The position numbers and the translations under genes are program-made. 64,000 nucleotides of DNA from positions 1 to 64,000 of the forward strand of contig JAGQWM010000005.1 in the NCBI GenBank assembly GCA_020437365.1. The letters run 5' to 3'. Below are positions 17,830-26,605 of this stretch, piece after piece (position 1 is the stretch's first letter; every line of letters starts with the position of its first letter). The notes beneath the pieces were generated by a model. It searched no databases. It was not told the origin of the DNA and saw only the letters and a list, made by a program, of their open reading frames with translations. The stretch is from Chitinophagaceae bacterium (GTDB lineage: Bacteria; Bacteroidota; Bacteroidia; Chitinophagales; Chitinophagaceae).

Positions 17830-18174
17830 ACAACTATTTTTAAAAGAAAATTTTCCTGCAAATCAATTTTTTATATTCCATATTTTTAATGGTAAACCAA
17901 ATTTAATAATTTTTTGATTAAATTAAGTAATTGAATAACAATATATTGTGATAATTGATTGACTATATAACGCCTTGATAGGCCAAATTATATTGAAATC
18001 AAAAAATTTTGCAGGCGCCGTCCAGTAGTACTTTTATTTTACCGAAGCAGAAAAAGATATTATAGATAACATTTACAAACCAAAATCAACTGCTTCGACC
18101 ACGAACCATTAACCGTTAAGCCTTGAACCCGCCATTTTATCTTTTGATGAATGACGGGTTTTGTTTTTGGGGCA
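17830..18174. other. 345-base AT-rich intergenic region with a possible gene remnant
   Basis: No intact gene is visible between carB and the helical-protein gene. On the plus strand a short frame from about 17970 to 18111 reads like protein (for example YFYFTEAEKDIIDNIY) but is broken by TAG at 18027-18029. A perfect 8-bp inverted repeat (CGAAGCAG 18043-18050, CTGCTTCG 18090-18097) lies inside it. A plus-oriented hairpin with a T-rich tail ends the region. Either a decayed gene or a small plus-strand RNA is possible. Confidence 0.4.
18126..18169 (+). terminator. Hairpin with T-rich tail, plus orientation
   Basis: An 11-base arm (18126-18136) pairs with 18150-18160 with one mismatch and is followed by TTTGTTTTT. 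This is the form of an intrinsic terminator for plus-strand transcription, yet both flanking genes run on the minus strand. It could still act as a 3' hairpin for carB, whose stop codon lies just beyond at 18175. Confidence 0.5.
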
Positions 18175-21030
18175 TTATTTACTCAGGTACATACTTCTGT
18201 CCTGGTACAATTTTCTGAAATAAGGATCTCTCAAATCTTTGATAAAGCGAATGGCTTCGCCGGTACTTTTCATTTCGGGCCCCAATTCCTTATTCACATT
18301 GGGAAATTTATTAAAACTAAAAACCGGTTCTTTGATGGCATACCCTTTGAGTTTTTTATCGAAAGAAAAATCTTTGAGCTTGTTGACTCCCAACATTATT
18401 TTGGTAGCTATATTCAAATAAGGAATCTGGTATGCTTTGGCTATAAATGGCGTGGTGCGGGAAGCTCTTGGGTTGGCTTCTATTACAAATACATTTCCGT
18501 CTTTTATGGCAAACTGAATATTAATCAAGCCACGAATTTGTAAAGCCCTGGCTATTTTTTCAGCATATTCTTCCATGGTTTGTACTACCAATGGCGTTAA
18601 GTTAAAAGCAGGTAAAACAGCATTACTGTCGCCGGAATGAATGCCGGCCGGTTCTATATGTTCCATTACACCCATAACATGAAAATCTTGTCCATCGAAG
18701 ATGCCATCAATTTCAGCTTCCTGGCAGCGGTCCAGGAAATGGTCAATCAGGATTTTATTGCCCGGCAAATGCTTTAACAAACTGACGACGGCTTTTTCCA
18801 GTTCTTCATCATTCAATACGATACGCATTCGCTGGCCACCCAACACATAAGACGGTCGAATTAAAACCGGGTAGCCCACATCGTTAGCTACTCGGATGGC
18901 TTCTTCCACATCTTCGGCAGTGCCGTATAGCGGGTAAGGTATTTCCAATTCTTTCAAACGATCGCTGAAGCGGCCACGGTCTTCGGCCATATCCATATTG
19001 TCGAAAGCCGTACCAATAATTTTAATTCCTCGCTCATGTAATTTTTGTGCCAGTTTCAATGCGGTTTGTCCACCCAATTGTACAATAACGCCTTCCGGCT
19101 TTTCATGCTCAATGATTTCACGGATATGTTCCCAATACACCGGCTCGAAATAAAGTTTATCGGCCATATCAAAATCCGTACTCACGGTTTCGGGATTACA
19201 ATTCACCATTATGGCTTCATAACCGGCTTCTTTGATGGCCATCAATCCATGCACACAACAATAATCAAATTCAATGCCCTGGCCGATACGATTCGGGCCC
19301 GAACCCAATACTATAATTTTCTTTTTATCCGACACCTTGCTTTCATTGACCGGTTGCCATTTTTTCGTATGTTCGAAACCGGTAGGCGATTCGAATGTAG
19401 AGTAGAAATAAGGAGTTTGTGCTTCGAATTCTGCCGCACAGGTATCTACCATTTTATACACCCGGCTAATGCCGAAGGCTTTTCTTTTTTCATATACTTC
19501 ATCTTCATTACCATATTTGATAATGCGACTGATTTGTTCGTCACTGAACCCATTGATTTTGGCTTCCTGCAATAATGTTTCGGGTAAATCTTCCAGCGAA
19601 TAGTTGGCCAGCTCTTTTTCTATATTGACGATGTTTTGGATTTCATATAAAAACCAACGGTCAATGCCATGTGTAGCTTTGGAAATACTGCCAACGGAAA
19701 TACCGGCCATTAATGCATCTTTGATTCTGAAAATCCGATCCCAGCGAGGTTCTTTCAAGTATTCAATCAGGTCGTTAGCATGCATCAGGCTTTTGCCATA
19801 ATACCCTAAACCAACGGCATTATTTTCTAAACTTTGACAGGCTTTTTGAATGGCTTCGGTAAAACTACGGCCGATGCCCATGACTTCGCCCACACTTTTC
19901 ATTTGCAAACCAAGATTATCGGATGCTCCTTTGAATTTATCAAAATTCCAACGTGGAATTTTTACAATAACATAATCTAAAGCCGGTTCAAAATAAGCAG
20001 AAGTCGTTTTTGTAATTTGATTTTCCAATTCATCTAAGCGATACCCAATCGCCAGTTTGGCGGCCACTTTGGCTATGGGATAACCGGTAGCTTTGGAAGC
20101 CAGTGCAGAGGAGCGGCTCACTCTTGGATTGATTTCAATGGCAATGAGTTCTTCGTTTTCGGGATTTAGTGCAAACTGAATATTGCAGCCTCCGGCAAAA
20201 TTGCCAAGGTCTCGCATAATTGTAATGGCCGTATCCCGCATATTTTGCATAGCTGTATCGCTAAGTGTCATAGCAGGAGCTACCGTAATGGAGTCGCCGG
20301 TATGCACACCCATCGGGTCTAAATTTTCTACGGTACAAATGATACAAACATTATTCGCATCGTCTCTCAGGAGTTCCAATTCAAATTCTTTCCAGCCAAG
20401 AACGGCTTTTTCTACCAGTACTTCATGAATGGGAGAAGCCTGTAAACCACGGTTCAGCGCATCATCGAGTTCGTCTTTTGATTTTACGAATCCGCCGCCG
20501 GAACCACCGAGTGTAAAAGAAGGCCGGATGACGAGGGGAAAACCAATTTCCTGTGCAAATTCTTTTCCTTCGAGAAATGAATTGGCCGTCTTGGCTTGTG
20601 CTACAAGAATGCCGAGTTGGAGCATCCACTGTCGGAATTTTTCCCTGTCTTCGGCTTTTTCTATGGCTTTGATGTCAACACCTATCAGTTTTACATTGTA
20701 CTGCTCCCACAATCCCAGGTCTTCAGCTTCTTTGGCCAGGTTCAATGCTGTTTGTCCGCCCATTGTCGCCAGCACGGCATCAATTTTATTTTCTTGCAGA
20801 ATTTGCTCAAGGCTTTCTACGGTTAAGGGCAATAAATACACTTTGTCGGCCATCATCGGGTCGGTCATAATGGTAGCCGGATTGCTGTTGATAAGAATTA
20901 CTTTTATGCCTTCTTCCCGAAGGCTGCGGGCTGCCTGCGAACCGGAATAATCGAATTCACAAGCCTGGCCAATTACAATAGGGCCTGAACCAATAATTAA
21001 AACAGATTGAATGGAATTGTCTCTGGGCAT
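18175..21030 (-). CDS. carB: Carbamoyl-phosphate synthase large subunit, short form
   Basis: It makes carbamoyl phosphate for arginine and pyrimidine synthesis from ammonia supplied by CarA. Two ATP-grasp halves are visible: the first begins [20 protein letters not shown], the second [19 protein letters not shown] near residue 555. I place the start at ATG 21030 (MPRDNSIQ), matching the usual N-terminus; a GTG 12 codons upstream adds an unconserved leader. The protein is 951 residues, about 120 shorter than E. coli CarB, and stops soon after [12 protein letters not shown], so the C-terminal MGS-like allosteric domain is absent. carA is not in the window. Confidence 0.96.
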   Translation of the reverse strand: MPRDNSIQSVLIIGSGPIVIGQACEFDYSGSQAARSLREEGIKVILINSNPATIMTDPMMADKVYLLPLTVESLEQILQENKIDAVLATMGGQTALNLAKEAEDLGLWEQYNVKLIGVDIKAIEKAEDREKFRQWMLQLGILVAQAKTANSFLEGKEFAQEIGFPLVIRPSFTLGGSGGGFVKSKDELDDALNRGLQASPIHEVLVEKAVLGWKEFELELLRDDANNVCIICTVENLDPMGVHTGDSITVAPAMTLSDTAMQNMRDTAITIMRDLGNFAGGCNIQFALNPENEELIAIEINPRVSRSSALASKATGYPIAKVAAKLAIGYRLDELENQITKTTSAYFEPALDYVIVKIPRWNFDKFKGASDNLGLQMKSVGEVMGIGRSFTEAIQKACQSLENNAVGLGYYGKSLMHANDLIEYLKEPRWDRIFRIKDALMAGISVGSISKATHGIDRWFLYEIQNIVNIEKELANYSLEDLPETLLQEAKINGFSDEQISRIIKYGNEDEVYEKRKAFGISRVYKMVDTCAAEFEAQTPYFYSTFESPTGFEHTKKWQPVNESKVSDKKKIIVLGSGPNRIGQGIEFDYCCVHGLMAIKEAGYEAIMVNCNPETVSTDFDMADKLYFEPVYWEHIREIIEHEKPEGVIVQLGGQTALKLAQKLHERGIKIIGTAFDNMDMAEDRGRFSDRLKELEIPYPLYGTAEDVEEAIRVANDVGYPVLIRPSYVLGGQRMRIVLNDEELEKAVVSLLKHLPGNKILIDHFLDRCQEAEIDGIFDGQDFHVMGVMEHIEPAGIHSGDSNAVLPAFNLTPLVVQTMEEYAEKIARALQIRGLINIQFAIKDGNVFVIEANPRASRTTPFIAKAYQIPYLNIATKIMLGVNKLKDFSFDKKLKGYAIKEPVFSFNKFPNVNKELGPEMKSTGEAIRFIKDLRDPYFRKLYQDRSMYLSK

Positions 21031-21079
21031 TTTTTTTTTAATCCCTATGCTGCTGCAAGGGTTCACAAAACAAATTGTG

Positions 21080-21087
21080 CAAAACTA
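21080..21087 (-). promoter_or_regulatory. Putative -7 box of carB
   Basis: The minus-strand sequence TAGTTTTG is an exact TAnnTTTG match 49 bases upstream of the carB ATG. The -33 position shows TTC or TTT rather than TTG at 20-21 bases spacing. The box lies between carB and the lipoprotein gene upstream, so carB may have its own promoter. Confidence 0.45.
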
Positions 21088-21138
21088 AGGGAATAGCTTT
21101 TGAAATGGAAAGCTGTGAAGAATTAATGGAAAAAAAAA

Positions 21139-21720
21139 TTACCTGGCCGAGTGAGGCCGAGGATATTTCCGGTATTGCAATGAATACATTTTATCGTAAA
21201 TGGTTTCATTTTTTGAAAGCAGTTCGGCGACATAACTTTTTAACTCGGCCGGAGAATTATATATTTTTCTCACTGAAAAATTTTCGCTGATGGTTCTGAC
21301 AGTAATGGTATCATTTTTTTTATCTAATGCAGCAATATAATACACTGTTTTTTTTACCGGAACTTCTCTTTTTTTCTTTTGATCATATTGACTAATGGAA
21401 ATAGTCGTAACGAGGTTCATGTAGCGTTGAGAATCGATATAAGAAATGAAACCCGTAAAATAAGAAGTGTCGGGTAAAATAATATCACCTTTGATGGCTT
21501 TGCCATAGCGAATAATATGATAAGTGGAATCGGTTTCTTTGGTGAAATCCAATGCTTCAATACCAAAATAATCGCTGCCGTCTTTGATAATGCCATACCA
21601 GTATCCCAACAGACTTGTATCTACCGGTTCCACCGGATTTTCTTCCAATGCCACATTCGATTCGAAAGGGCAGGCATATAAAATCAAACTAAGTGGTATC
21701 AGCCAAAGAATTTTTTTCAT
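21139..21720 (-). CDS. Hypothetical lipoprotein
   Basis: The protein has a lipoprotein signal (MKKILWLIPLSLILYAC, lipidated C17) and about 175 mature residues of mixed beta character with no family I recognise. The motif LLGYWYGIIKDGSDYFGIEAL near residue 35 resembles lipocalin-like DUFs common in Bacteroidota, but this is only a resemblance. I choose ATG 21720 because it opens the signal peptide directly. It sits 108 bases upstream of carB and is divergent from an M23 peptidase gene. Confidence 0.75.
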   Translation of the reverse strand: MKKILWLIPLSLILYACPFESNVALEENPVEPVDTSLLGYWYGIIKDGSDYFGIEALDFTKETDSTYHIIRYGKAIKGDIILPDTSYFTGFISYIDSQRYMNLVTTISISQYDQKKKREVPVKKTVYYIAALDKKNDTITVRTISENFSVRKIYNSPAELKSYVAELLSKNETIYDKMYSLQYRKYPRPHSAR

Positions 21721-21739
21721 GGTGGTTGTTAAAAATAAC

Positions 21740-21771
21740 AAAAGATACAAAGAATGAATTTAACGATGCAA
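21740..21771 (-). promoter_or_regulatory. Putative promoter of the lipoprotein gene
   Basis: On the minus strand TTG (21771-21769) is followed after 21 bases by TATCTTTT (21747-21740), seven of eight matches to TAnnTTTG. It drives away from the oppositely oriented M23 peptidase promoter in the same 90-base divergent region. Confidence 0.45.
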
Positions 21772-21798
21772 AATACACTGTAGTTCTTGCAGCATGCT

Positions 21799-21806
21799 TA
21801 CTTTTG
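21799..21806 (+). promoter_or_regulatory. -7 box directly abutting the M23 peptidase start
   Basis: TACTTTTG matches TAnnTTTG exactly and ends four bases before the ATG at 21811. Transcription would then begin at or next to the start codon. The -33 position shows only CTG at 18 bases spacing. Confidence 0.5.
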
Positions 21807-21810
21807 TACT

Positions 21811-23517
21811 ATGAAATACAAAGTTTTATGGTTGACGTTATTCTATTTCAATTCGTTGTTTCTTGCCGCACAATCGGCTAACATTCCTACAAATTATTTT
21901 CAGAATCCCTTAGATATTTCCATGGATTTATCATCCAATTTTGGCGAATTAAGGTCAGGGCATTGGCACATGGGCCTCGATATAAGAACACATGCCCGTC
22001 CCAATTATACAGTGCATGCGGCAGCACAAGGCTACATTGCACATATTGGTATCAGGCCCGGAAGTTTCGGCCAATTTATCATTATCAATCATCCCAATGG
22101 ATTATCCACTTTATATGCGCATCTCAATTCATTTTTTCCGGAGTTACAAGCATATATAACGAAGCAGCAATATGCGAAAAAATCTTGGGCCATTGAATTG
22201 GATTTTCAACCGCAACAATTTCCCGTTCCCAAAGGTTTCATCATTGCCAAAAGCGGCAATACCGGTGGATCTCTCGGGCCGCATCTGCATTTCGAAATTT
22301 TCAATACAAAATCAGGGAAGCGATTGAATCCTTTGTTATTCAATTTCCCCATCAAGGATGACCTGAATCCACAGATTTTGAAATTGGCTATGTATGACCG
22401 TAATCTTTCTGTATATGAACAAGCCCCTGTATTCTACAATGTGAAAAATTCATCGCAGGGATTTATACTCGCCAATGAATCGATTATGAAAGTCGGCAGC
22501 AATCGTATCAGTTTTGCTATTCGGGCATTCGATAAAATGAATAGCCGTGCTAGCCGCAATGGGATTTACATGGCCAAATTATTTTTTGACAACCGTGAAC
22601 AAATCAGGTTTGTACTTGATAGTATTGATTATGACGAAACTGTTTACATCAATGCACATATAGATTACCAACATAAATACAACGGCGGCTCTTATTTACA
22701 ACATTTATCCAAACTACCCGGCGATAAAGGGCCGGTATATAAAGAAAAAGAAAGTAATGGTGTTTTGTACTTCAACGATACACTTGAACATACCGTTCAT
22801 ATCGAAGTGTATGATGCCTATGGCAATGTGTCGCAATTAAAATTTATGGTGCAATATGATTCGTCTTTGGCTGGTCAATATAATTCCGCTTCGGGCCATG
22901 AATGGGCACCTAATAAATCAAATGTATTATTGAAAAAAGGGTTTGAGTTTTTTCTTTCTCCCCAAGCATTATACGATACTGTAGAAGAAGTGTTTGATAC
23001 CAAAGCCGAAGCTACGCCTTATACATTTTCATCGGCATTTACAGTAGGCAACGATGCCTGGCCCATTCATGATGATGCCCTTGTAAGAATACAACTCAAC
23101 AAACAAGTGCCGGCACAGTGGCAGGATAAATTATTCATTGTACGCACAACAAAAAAAGGAACGACGGAAGAGAAAGCCGTGTGGGAAAAAAACTGGCTCT
23201 CGGCCAAATTCGGCAGCTTTGGAAAATTTCAAATACAAGCCGATGTACAACCGCCCGGCATCAACAACTTGGGAAAAGGCGATACCGTAAATTTAACCAA
23301 GGCCAGAAGAATTGTTTTTAAGCCAACCGATAATTTTGGTATTCAAAAATTTGATGTTTTTTTGGATGGCAATTGGTTGATGTTTACCAACGACAAATAC
23401 AAATACTGGATTTATGATTTCGACGAACGATGTGCACCCGGTGTACATGAATTAAGAGCAAGGGCAGAAGATAAAGCCGGTAATGTAACGGAAAAAACAT
23501 GGTGGTTTAGAAGATAA
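21811..23517 (+). CDS. Secreted M23 family metallopeptidase
   Basis: A LytM-type endopeptidase likely to act on peptidoglycan peptides in the periplasm. A signal peptide (about residues 1-22, ending LAAQS) precedes the catalytic domain with zinc ligands H53 and D57 (HMGLD) and the later GPHLHFEIF motif near residue 150. The remaining 400 residues are beta-rich with Ig-like features near the C-terminus (FDVFLDGNWLMFTND). The ATG at 21811 is chosen over a longer frame because it opens the signal peptide and is placed against a -7 box. The peroxiredoxin gene follows 19 bases downstream. Confidence 0.9.
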   Translation: MKYKVLWLTLFYFNSLFLAAQSANIPTNYFQNPLDISMDLSSNFGELRSGHWHMGLDIRTHARPNYTVHAAAQGYIAHIGIRPGSFGQFIIINHPNGLSTLYAHLNSFFPELQAYITKQQYAKKSWAIELDFQPQQFPVPKGFIIAKSGNTGGSLGPHLHFEIFNTKSGKRLNPLLFNFPIKDDLNPQILKLAMYDRNLSVYEQAPVFYNVKNSSQGFILANESIMKVGSNRISFAIRAFDKMNSRASRNGIYMAKLFFDNREQIRFVLDSIDYDETVYINAHIDYQHKYNGGSYLQHLSKLPGDKGPVYKEKESNGVLYFNDTLEHTVHIEVYDAYGNVSQLKFMVQYDSSLAGQYNSASGHEWAPNKSNVLLKKGFEFFLSPQALYDTVEEVFDTKAEATPYTFSSAFTVGNDAWPIHDDALVRIQLNKQVPAQWQDKLFIVRTTKKGTTEEKAVWEKNWLSAKFGSFGKFQIQADVQPPGINNLGKGDTVNLTKARRIVFKPTDNFGIQKFDVFLDGNWLMFTNDKYKYWIYDFDERCAPGVHELRARAEDKAGNVTEKTWWFRR

Positions 23518-23536
23518 AATTAAAAATTTTAAAAAC

Positions 23537-23998
23537 ATGGTAACACTGAAAGAAGGCGATAAAGCTCCTGCATTCACAGGCAAAGATCAGAACGATAAAA
23601 AAGTTTCATTAACGGCATTAAAAGGCAAAAAAATAATTCTGTATTTCTATCCGGCAGATGATACGCCTACTTGTACAGTACAAGCTTGCAACCTGCGGGA
23701 TAATTTTTCTTTGCTGAAAAAGAAAGGTTTTACCGTTATCGGTATCAGCCCCGACGAAGTCAATAAGCATAAAAAATTTGAAACCAAATATGATTTACCT
23801 TTTACATTGAATGCCGATCCATCGCATACAATTCTGAAAAAATACGGCGTTTGGGGCCAGAAGCAAATGTTTGGTAATAAGTATATGGGTGTATTGCGTA
23901 CAACTTTTGTGATAGATGAAAAAGGCATTATCTGCAAAATATTTTTAAGGCCCAAAACGAAAATACATGCTGAAGAAATTTTGGAAAGCATGTCATAA
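23537..23998 (+). CDS. bcp: Thiol peroxidase, Bcp/PrxQ type
   Basis: A thioredoxin-dependent peroxiredoxin that reduces hydroperoxides. The peroxidatic motif is visible as YFYPADDTPTCTVQA with Cys near residue 47, and the resolving Cys five residues later (C-x4-C, ACNLRD) is typical of the alpha-helix-2 PrxQ class. Length 153 is standard. Its last 32 bases overlap the start of the next gene in another frame. Start ATG 23537. Confidence 0.94.
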   Translation: MVTLKEGDKAPAFTGKDQNDKKVSLTALKGKKIILYFYPADDTPTCTVQACNLRDNFSLLKKKGFTVIGISPDEVNKHKKFETKYDLPFTLNADPSHTILKKYGVWGQKQMFGNKYMGVLRTTFVIDEKGIICKIFLRPKTKIHAEEILESMS

Positions 23999-24326
23999 CG
24001 CCCATGCAAACCGGGTAAAAATTAAAGAAAATTCATGGCTGGCAAAACTGGCTGCCAGAAAATTGAAGTCTGATAAAATGGCAATGGTCATCGGCCATAC
24101 GATTCATTTGCACAATACAACCAAAGAAGAATTTCTAAATGATGAACGCTGGCTAAGGCACGAACTGAAACATGTGGAACAATATAAAAAACACGGTGTA
24201 GCAGGTTTTCTTTGCAAATACCTTTGGCAAAGCCTCCGGCATGGCTATCATGATAATGTTTTTGAAAAAGAAGCAAGGGAGAGTGAGACGGAAATTTCCA
24301 AAATAAACTTTAAAGATTTTAATTGA
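23967..24326 (+). CDS. Small HExxH (DUF4157-like) protein
   Basis: A 119-residue basic protein with a zinc-protease-like motif, RHELKHVEQY, in which H65, E66 and H69 form HExxH. No signal peptide or membrane helix is visible. It resembles short DUF4157-like proteins of Bacteroidota. The start at ATG 23967 overlaps the bcp coding region by 32 bases; a later start would remove conserved basic residues but not the motif. Whether it is an active peptidase is unknown. Confidence 0.72.
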   Translation: MLKKFWKACHNAHANRVKIKENSWLAKLAARKLKSDKMAMVIGHTIHLHNTTKEEFLNDERWLRHELKHVEQYKKHGVAGFLCKYLWQSLRHGYHDNVFEKEARESETEISKINFKDFN

Positions 24327-24378
24327 AAATCATATAACCTTTAATTATAGAAATCGAAGGCAAAATGTTTATGTGTTT

Positions 24379-25143
24379 TTATTCATTCTTAACACAATCG
24401 CAGTGAGGACCATAATCGTCTGGTGGTGTATCAGCACAATAACAACAAGAATGATAACCGGTTTCACAAGTGGTTGAGCAGTTGTAACCACCAGTACATG
24501 AGATAGAGCAACTTGTAGAGCCTTCGCCGCCAGCAGTGCAAGGAGATCCTCCTCCTGGCGGGTCTATATTCGTTTTTTGAGCAATTTTAAAGTAATCATT
24601 TATAGATTTATTTAAATCAATATTGTTGTTTATGAATGGCCAAGGACTATTATTGAATGCAAGACCATAGCCAAAATTATTGTTCGTTATTTTTTCACTA
24701 ATTAATTTCGGAATTAAATTAAATGTTTCTGTATAATTTTTAGAATGAACAGCATAACTTGTTAGAATATTTTTATCTAAGTCGTTCACTAAAACAATGT
24801 CATATAAATACATTATCTCAACATTTTGCAGTGTCGAAATACCGGTTTTATAAGTTGATGGTTTATTTGTTTGTAAAATGAATTTATTATTGGCTGCCGC
24901 TTCATTGTTTTGTGTCAGTGCAATTATAATTTCACCACTGCCAAGGTTATATATATACGCACTACCTGAAAGCACTTTCCCAAAAATATCGGGCATGCCA
25001 AATTTGTCAGCAGGTTTTGCAATTTCACCTGTTAAATGAAAAATTTCTTTTTTTTCATTTTTATGACAGCTGGTAATAAAAATCAGGCAACTAAAAATGA
25101 CAGATAGAGCTAAAATGAATGATTTAGAAAAAATATATTTCAT
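24379..25143 (-). CDS. Lipoprotein with Cys-rich C-terminal domain
   Basis: A 254-residue predicted lipoprotein: the signal ends FITSC with lipidated C26. The middle 160 residues are of mixed character with no recognised family. After a Pro/Gly hinge (DPPGGGSP) the last 55 residues hold ten cysteines, including SCSISC, CSTTC, CCYC and CDC, giving a disulfide-rich knob. Similar GSTSC...GYHSCC patterns occur, as I recall, at the ends of other Bacteroidota envelope proteins. Base composition is more AT-rich than the neighbours, which may indicate recent acquisition. Function unknown. Confidence 0.7.
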   Translation of the reverse strand: MKYIFSKSFILALSVIFSCLIFITSCHKNEKKEIFHLTGEIAKPADKFGMPDIFGKVLSGSAYIYNLGSGEIIIALTQNNEAAANNKFILQTNKPSTYKTGISTLQNVEIMYLYDIVLVNDLDKNILTSYAVHSKNYTETFNLIPKLISEKITNNNFGYGLAFNNSPWPFINNNIDLNKSINDYFKIAQKTNIDPPGGGSPCTAGGEGSTSCSISCTGGYNCSTTCETGYHSCCYCADTPPDDYGPHCDCVKNE

Positions 25144-25221
25144 AATATATTGTATATTTGATTTAATTCTAAGCTAAGTTATTTTTACAATTAAATAAAA
25201 TAAATTTTAACGAAATGATAG

Positions 25222-25989
25222 TCAATACATTAAAATCCACTCCACTTCGCCGAATGAAAAACTTTCTTCTATAGTATGTTGTACTAATAATTCTCCGCTA
25301 GGTAAAACAGTTTTTATTTCTGCTTCAAAAACTCGGTTTTCTTTTTTGAGTTTTACTTTTTCATTTCTTTTATACAGATTCGAATTATAATTTTCAATTA
25401 ATTGTTCAAACCCATTGTTTGAAAATTCATGGCAAGCCATGTCCAGTTGTTGACAAAGTTCTTTTGCAAGATGAATTATATCGAAATTTTTTCCGGTGAT
25501 TTGTTTCAACGATACAGGATTGCGTAAATGAGAAGGAAAATTTGCCTGATTAATATTGATACCGATTCCGCAAACTGCCCAATCCCAATTTCCCGATGCT
25601 GAAATTGTATTTTCAATAAGAATTCCTCCTGCCTTTCTGTCCTGCCAATAGATATCGTTCGGCCATTTAATCTTTGTGCCTTCGCCGGCATATTTTTCGA
25701 AAAAACGAAATGCTGCCACAGCTACACAAACACTCAATTGGAATGGTTTTGAAAGGGTTATCAATTCCGGCTTTAAAATAACGGAAATAGCCATATTTAC
25801 ATCTTTTTCTGATGTCCAGCTTTTTCCCCTTTGTCCTTTGCCGGCTACCTGTTCATGTGCAAAGACTGTCATACCGGATTGTGCCATTTCCGCATGAATT
25901 TGCTGACGGGCATAGTTGTTGGTACTGTCAATCGATTGCAGTTCAATGAATGGCGAGCCGATGGGTTGTGTAGATAGAGGTTGTGGCAA
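25222..25989 (-). CDS. birA: Biotin--[acetyl-CoA carboxylase] ligase
   Basis: It attaches biotin to the carboxyl carrier protein. The biotin/ATP loop GKGQRGKSWTSEKD is visible near residues 50-63, with the upstream motif SIDSTNNYA and the catalytic-domain motif KWPNDIYW (Lys near 110). There is no N-terminal helix-turn-helix, so it is the monofunctional class without repressor activity. The start is TTG 25989 because no ATG lies upstream of the conserved PFIELQSIDST segment. Length 255 is normal. It is divergent from rsfS. Confidence 0.94.
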   Translation of the reverse strand: MPQPLSTQPIGSPFIELQSIDSTNNYARQQIHAEMAQSGMTVFAHEQVAGKGQRGKSWTSEKDVNMAISVILKPELITLSKPFQLSVCVAVAAFRFFEKYAGEGTKIKWPNDIYWQDRKAGGILIENTISASGNWDWAVCGIGININQANFPSHLRNPVSLKQITGKNFDIIHLAKELCQQLDMACHEFSNNGFEQLIENYNSNLYKRNEKVKLKKENRVFEAEIKTVLPSGELLVQHTIEESFSFGEVEWILMY

Positions 25990-26107
25990 TTAATTGCTAT
26001 TTTTGACAAAGTAAAAGAAGTTTATGGATTCGAATGAGTGATGCATCAAAATAGAAAATATATCTCATCCGAAAACATTCAATTAAAAACGAAAAATAAA
26101 TTCATAT

Positions 26108-26527
26108 TTGGAACAATTGGCCATTTTGTCCAACCGTATAAAGAACAGTAAGCCGACAGGGCCGGCAAGTGTAGCAAGGTTGAGGAAGAATTCAAAAATC
26201 ATCAAAACCATCATTGCAGCTATACAGGAAAAAAAAGGCGAGGCAATCGTCTCCCTCGATCTGCGAAAAATAAATGAAGCAGTCGCTGATTTTTTTATTA
26301 TTTGCGAAGCCGGAAACCCGGTACAAATAAAAGCGGTAGCCGACAATATTGAAAACAGGGTAACAGAAATATGTAGCGAAAAACCATTTCATCACGAAGG
26401 TTTCCAACAGTTGAAATGGGTGTTGATTGATTATGTAAATGTGGTTATACATATCATGTTGCCCGATACGAGAAAATTTTATCGATTGGAAGAGATGTGG
26501 AGCGATGCTTCCAATGAAGAATATTAA
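26108..26527 (+). CDS. rsfS: Ribosomal silencing factor RsfS
   Basis: It binds uL14 on the large ribosomal subunit and blocks subunit joining during starvation. The RsfS core is clear: KIIKTIIAAIQEKKGEAIVS, ADFFIICEAGN and HHEGFQQLKWVLIDY, then RKFYRLEEMW at the end. The exact start is uncertain: TTG 26108 gives 139 residues, and in-frame TTG codons at 26120 and 26129 are alternatives; no ATG precedes the core. ftsH follows 78 bases downstream, an order I recall from other Bacteroidota. Confidence 0.92.
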   Translation: MEQLAILSNRIKNSKPTGPASVARLRKNSKIIKTIIAAIQEKKGEAIVSLDLRKINEAVADFFIICEAGNPVQIKAVADNIENRVTEICSEKPFHHEGFQQLKWVLIDYVNVVIHIMLPDTRKFYRLEEMWSDASNEEY

Positions 26528-26605
26528 TACTATTGTTAAAAAATAAAGGCGGTGTAAATAATCTGATAGAAGTATCATTATTTAGCAGCCACATCAAAAA
26601 ATAAT

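Noticed and set aside
20429-20950. Plus-strand frame of 173 residues over carB
   Set aside because: Low-complexity Ser-rich translation opposite the conserved ATP-grasp domain of carB; not a gene.
24379-25143. Reading the Cys-rich lipoprotein as a ribosomally made peptide precursor
   Set aside because: It has a lipoprotein signal and a 160-residue middle domain, and no modification enzyme or transporter is adjacent, so a natural-product precursor is not supported.
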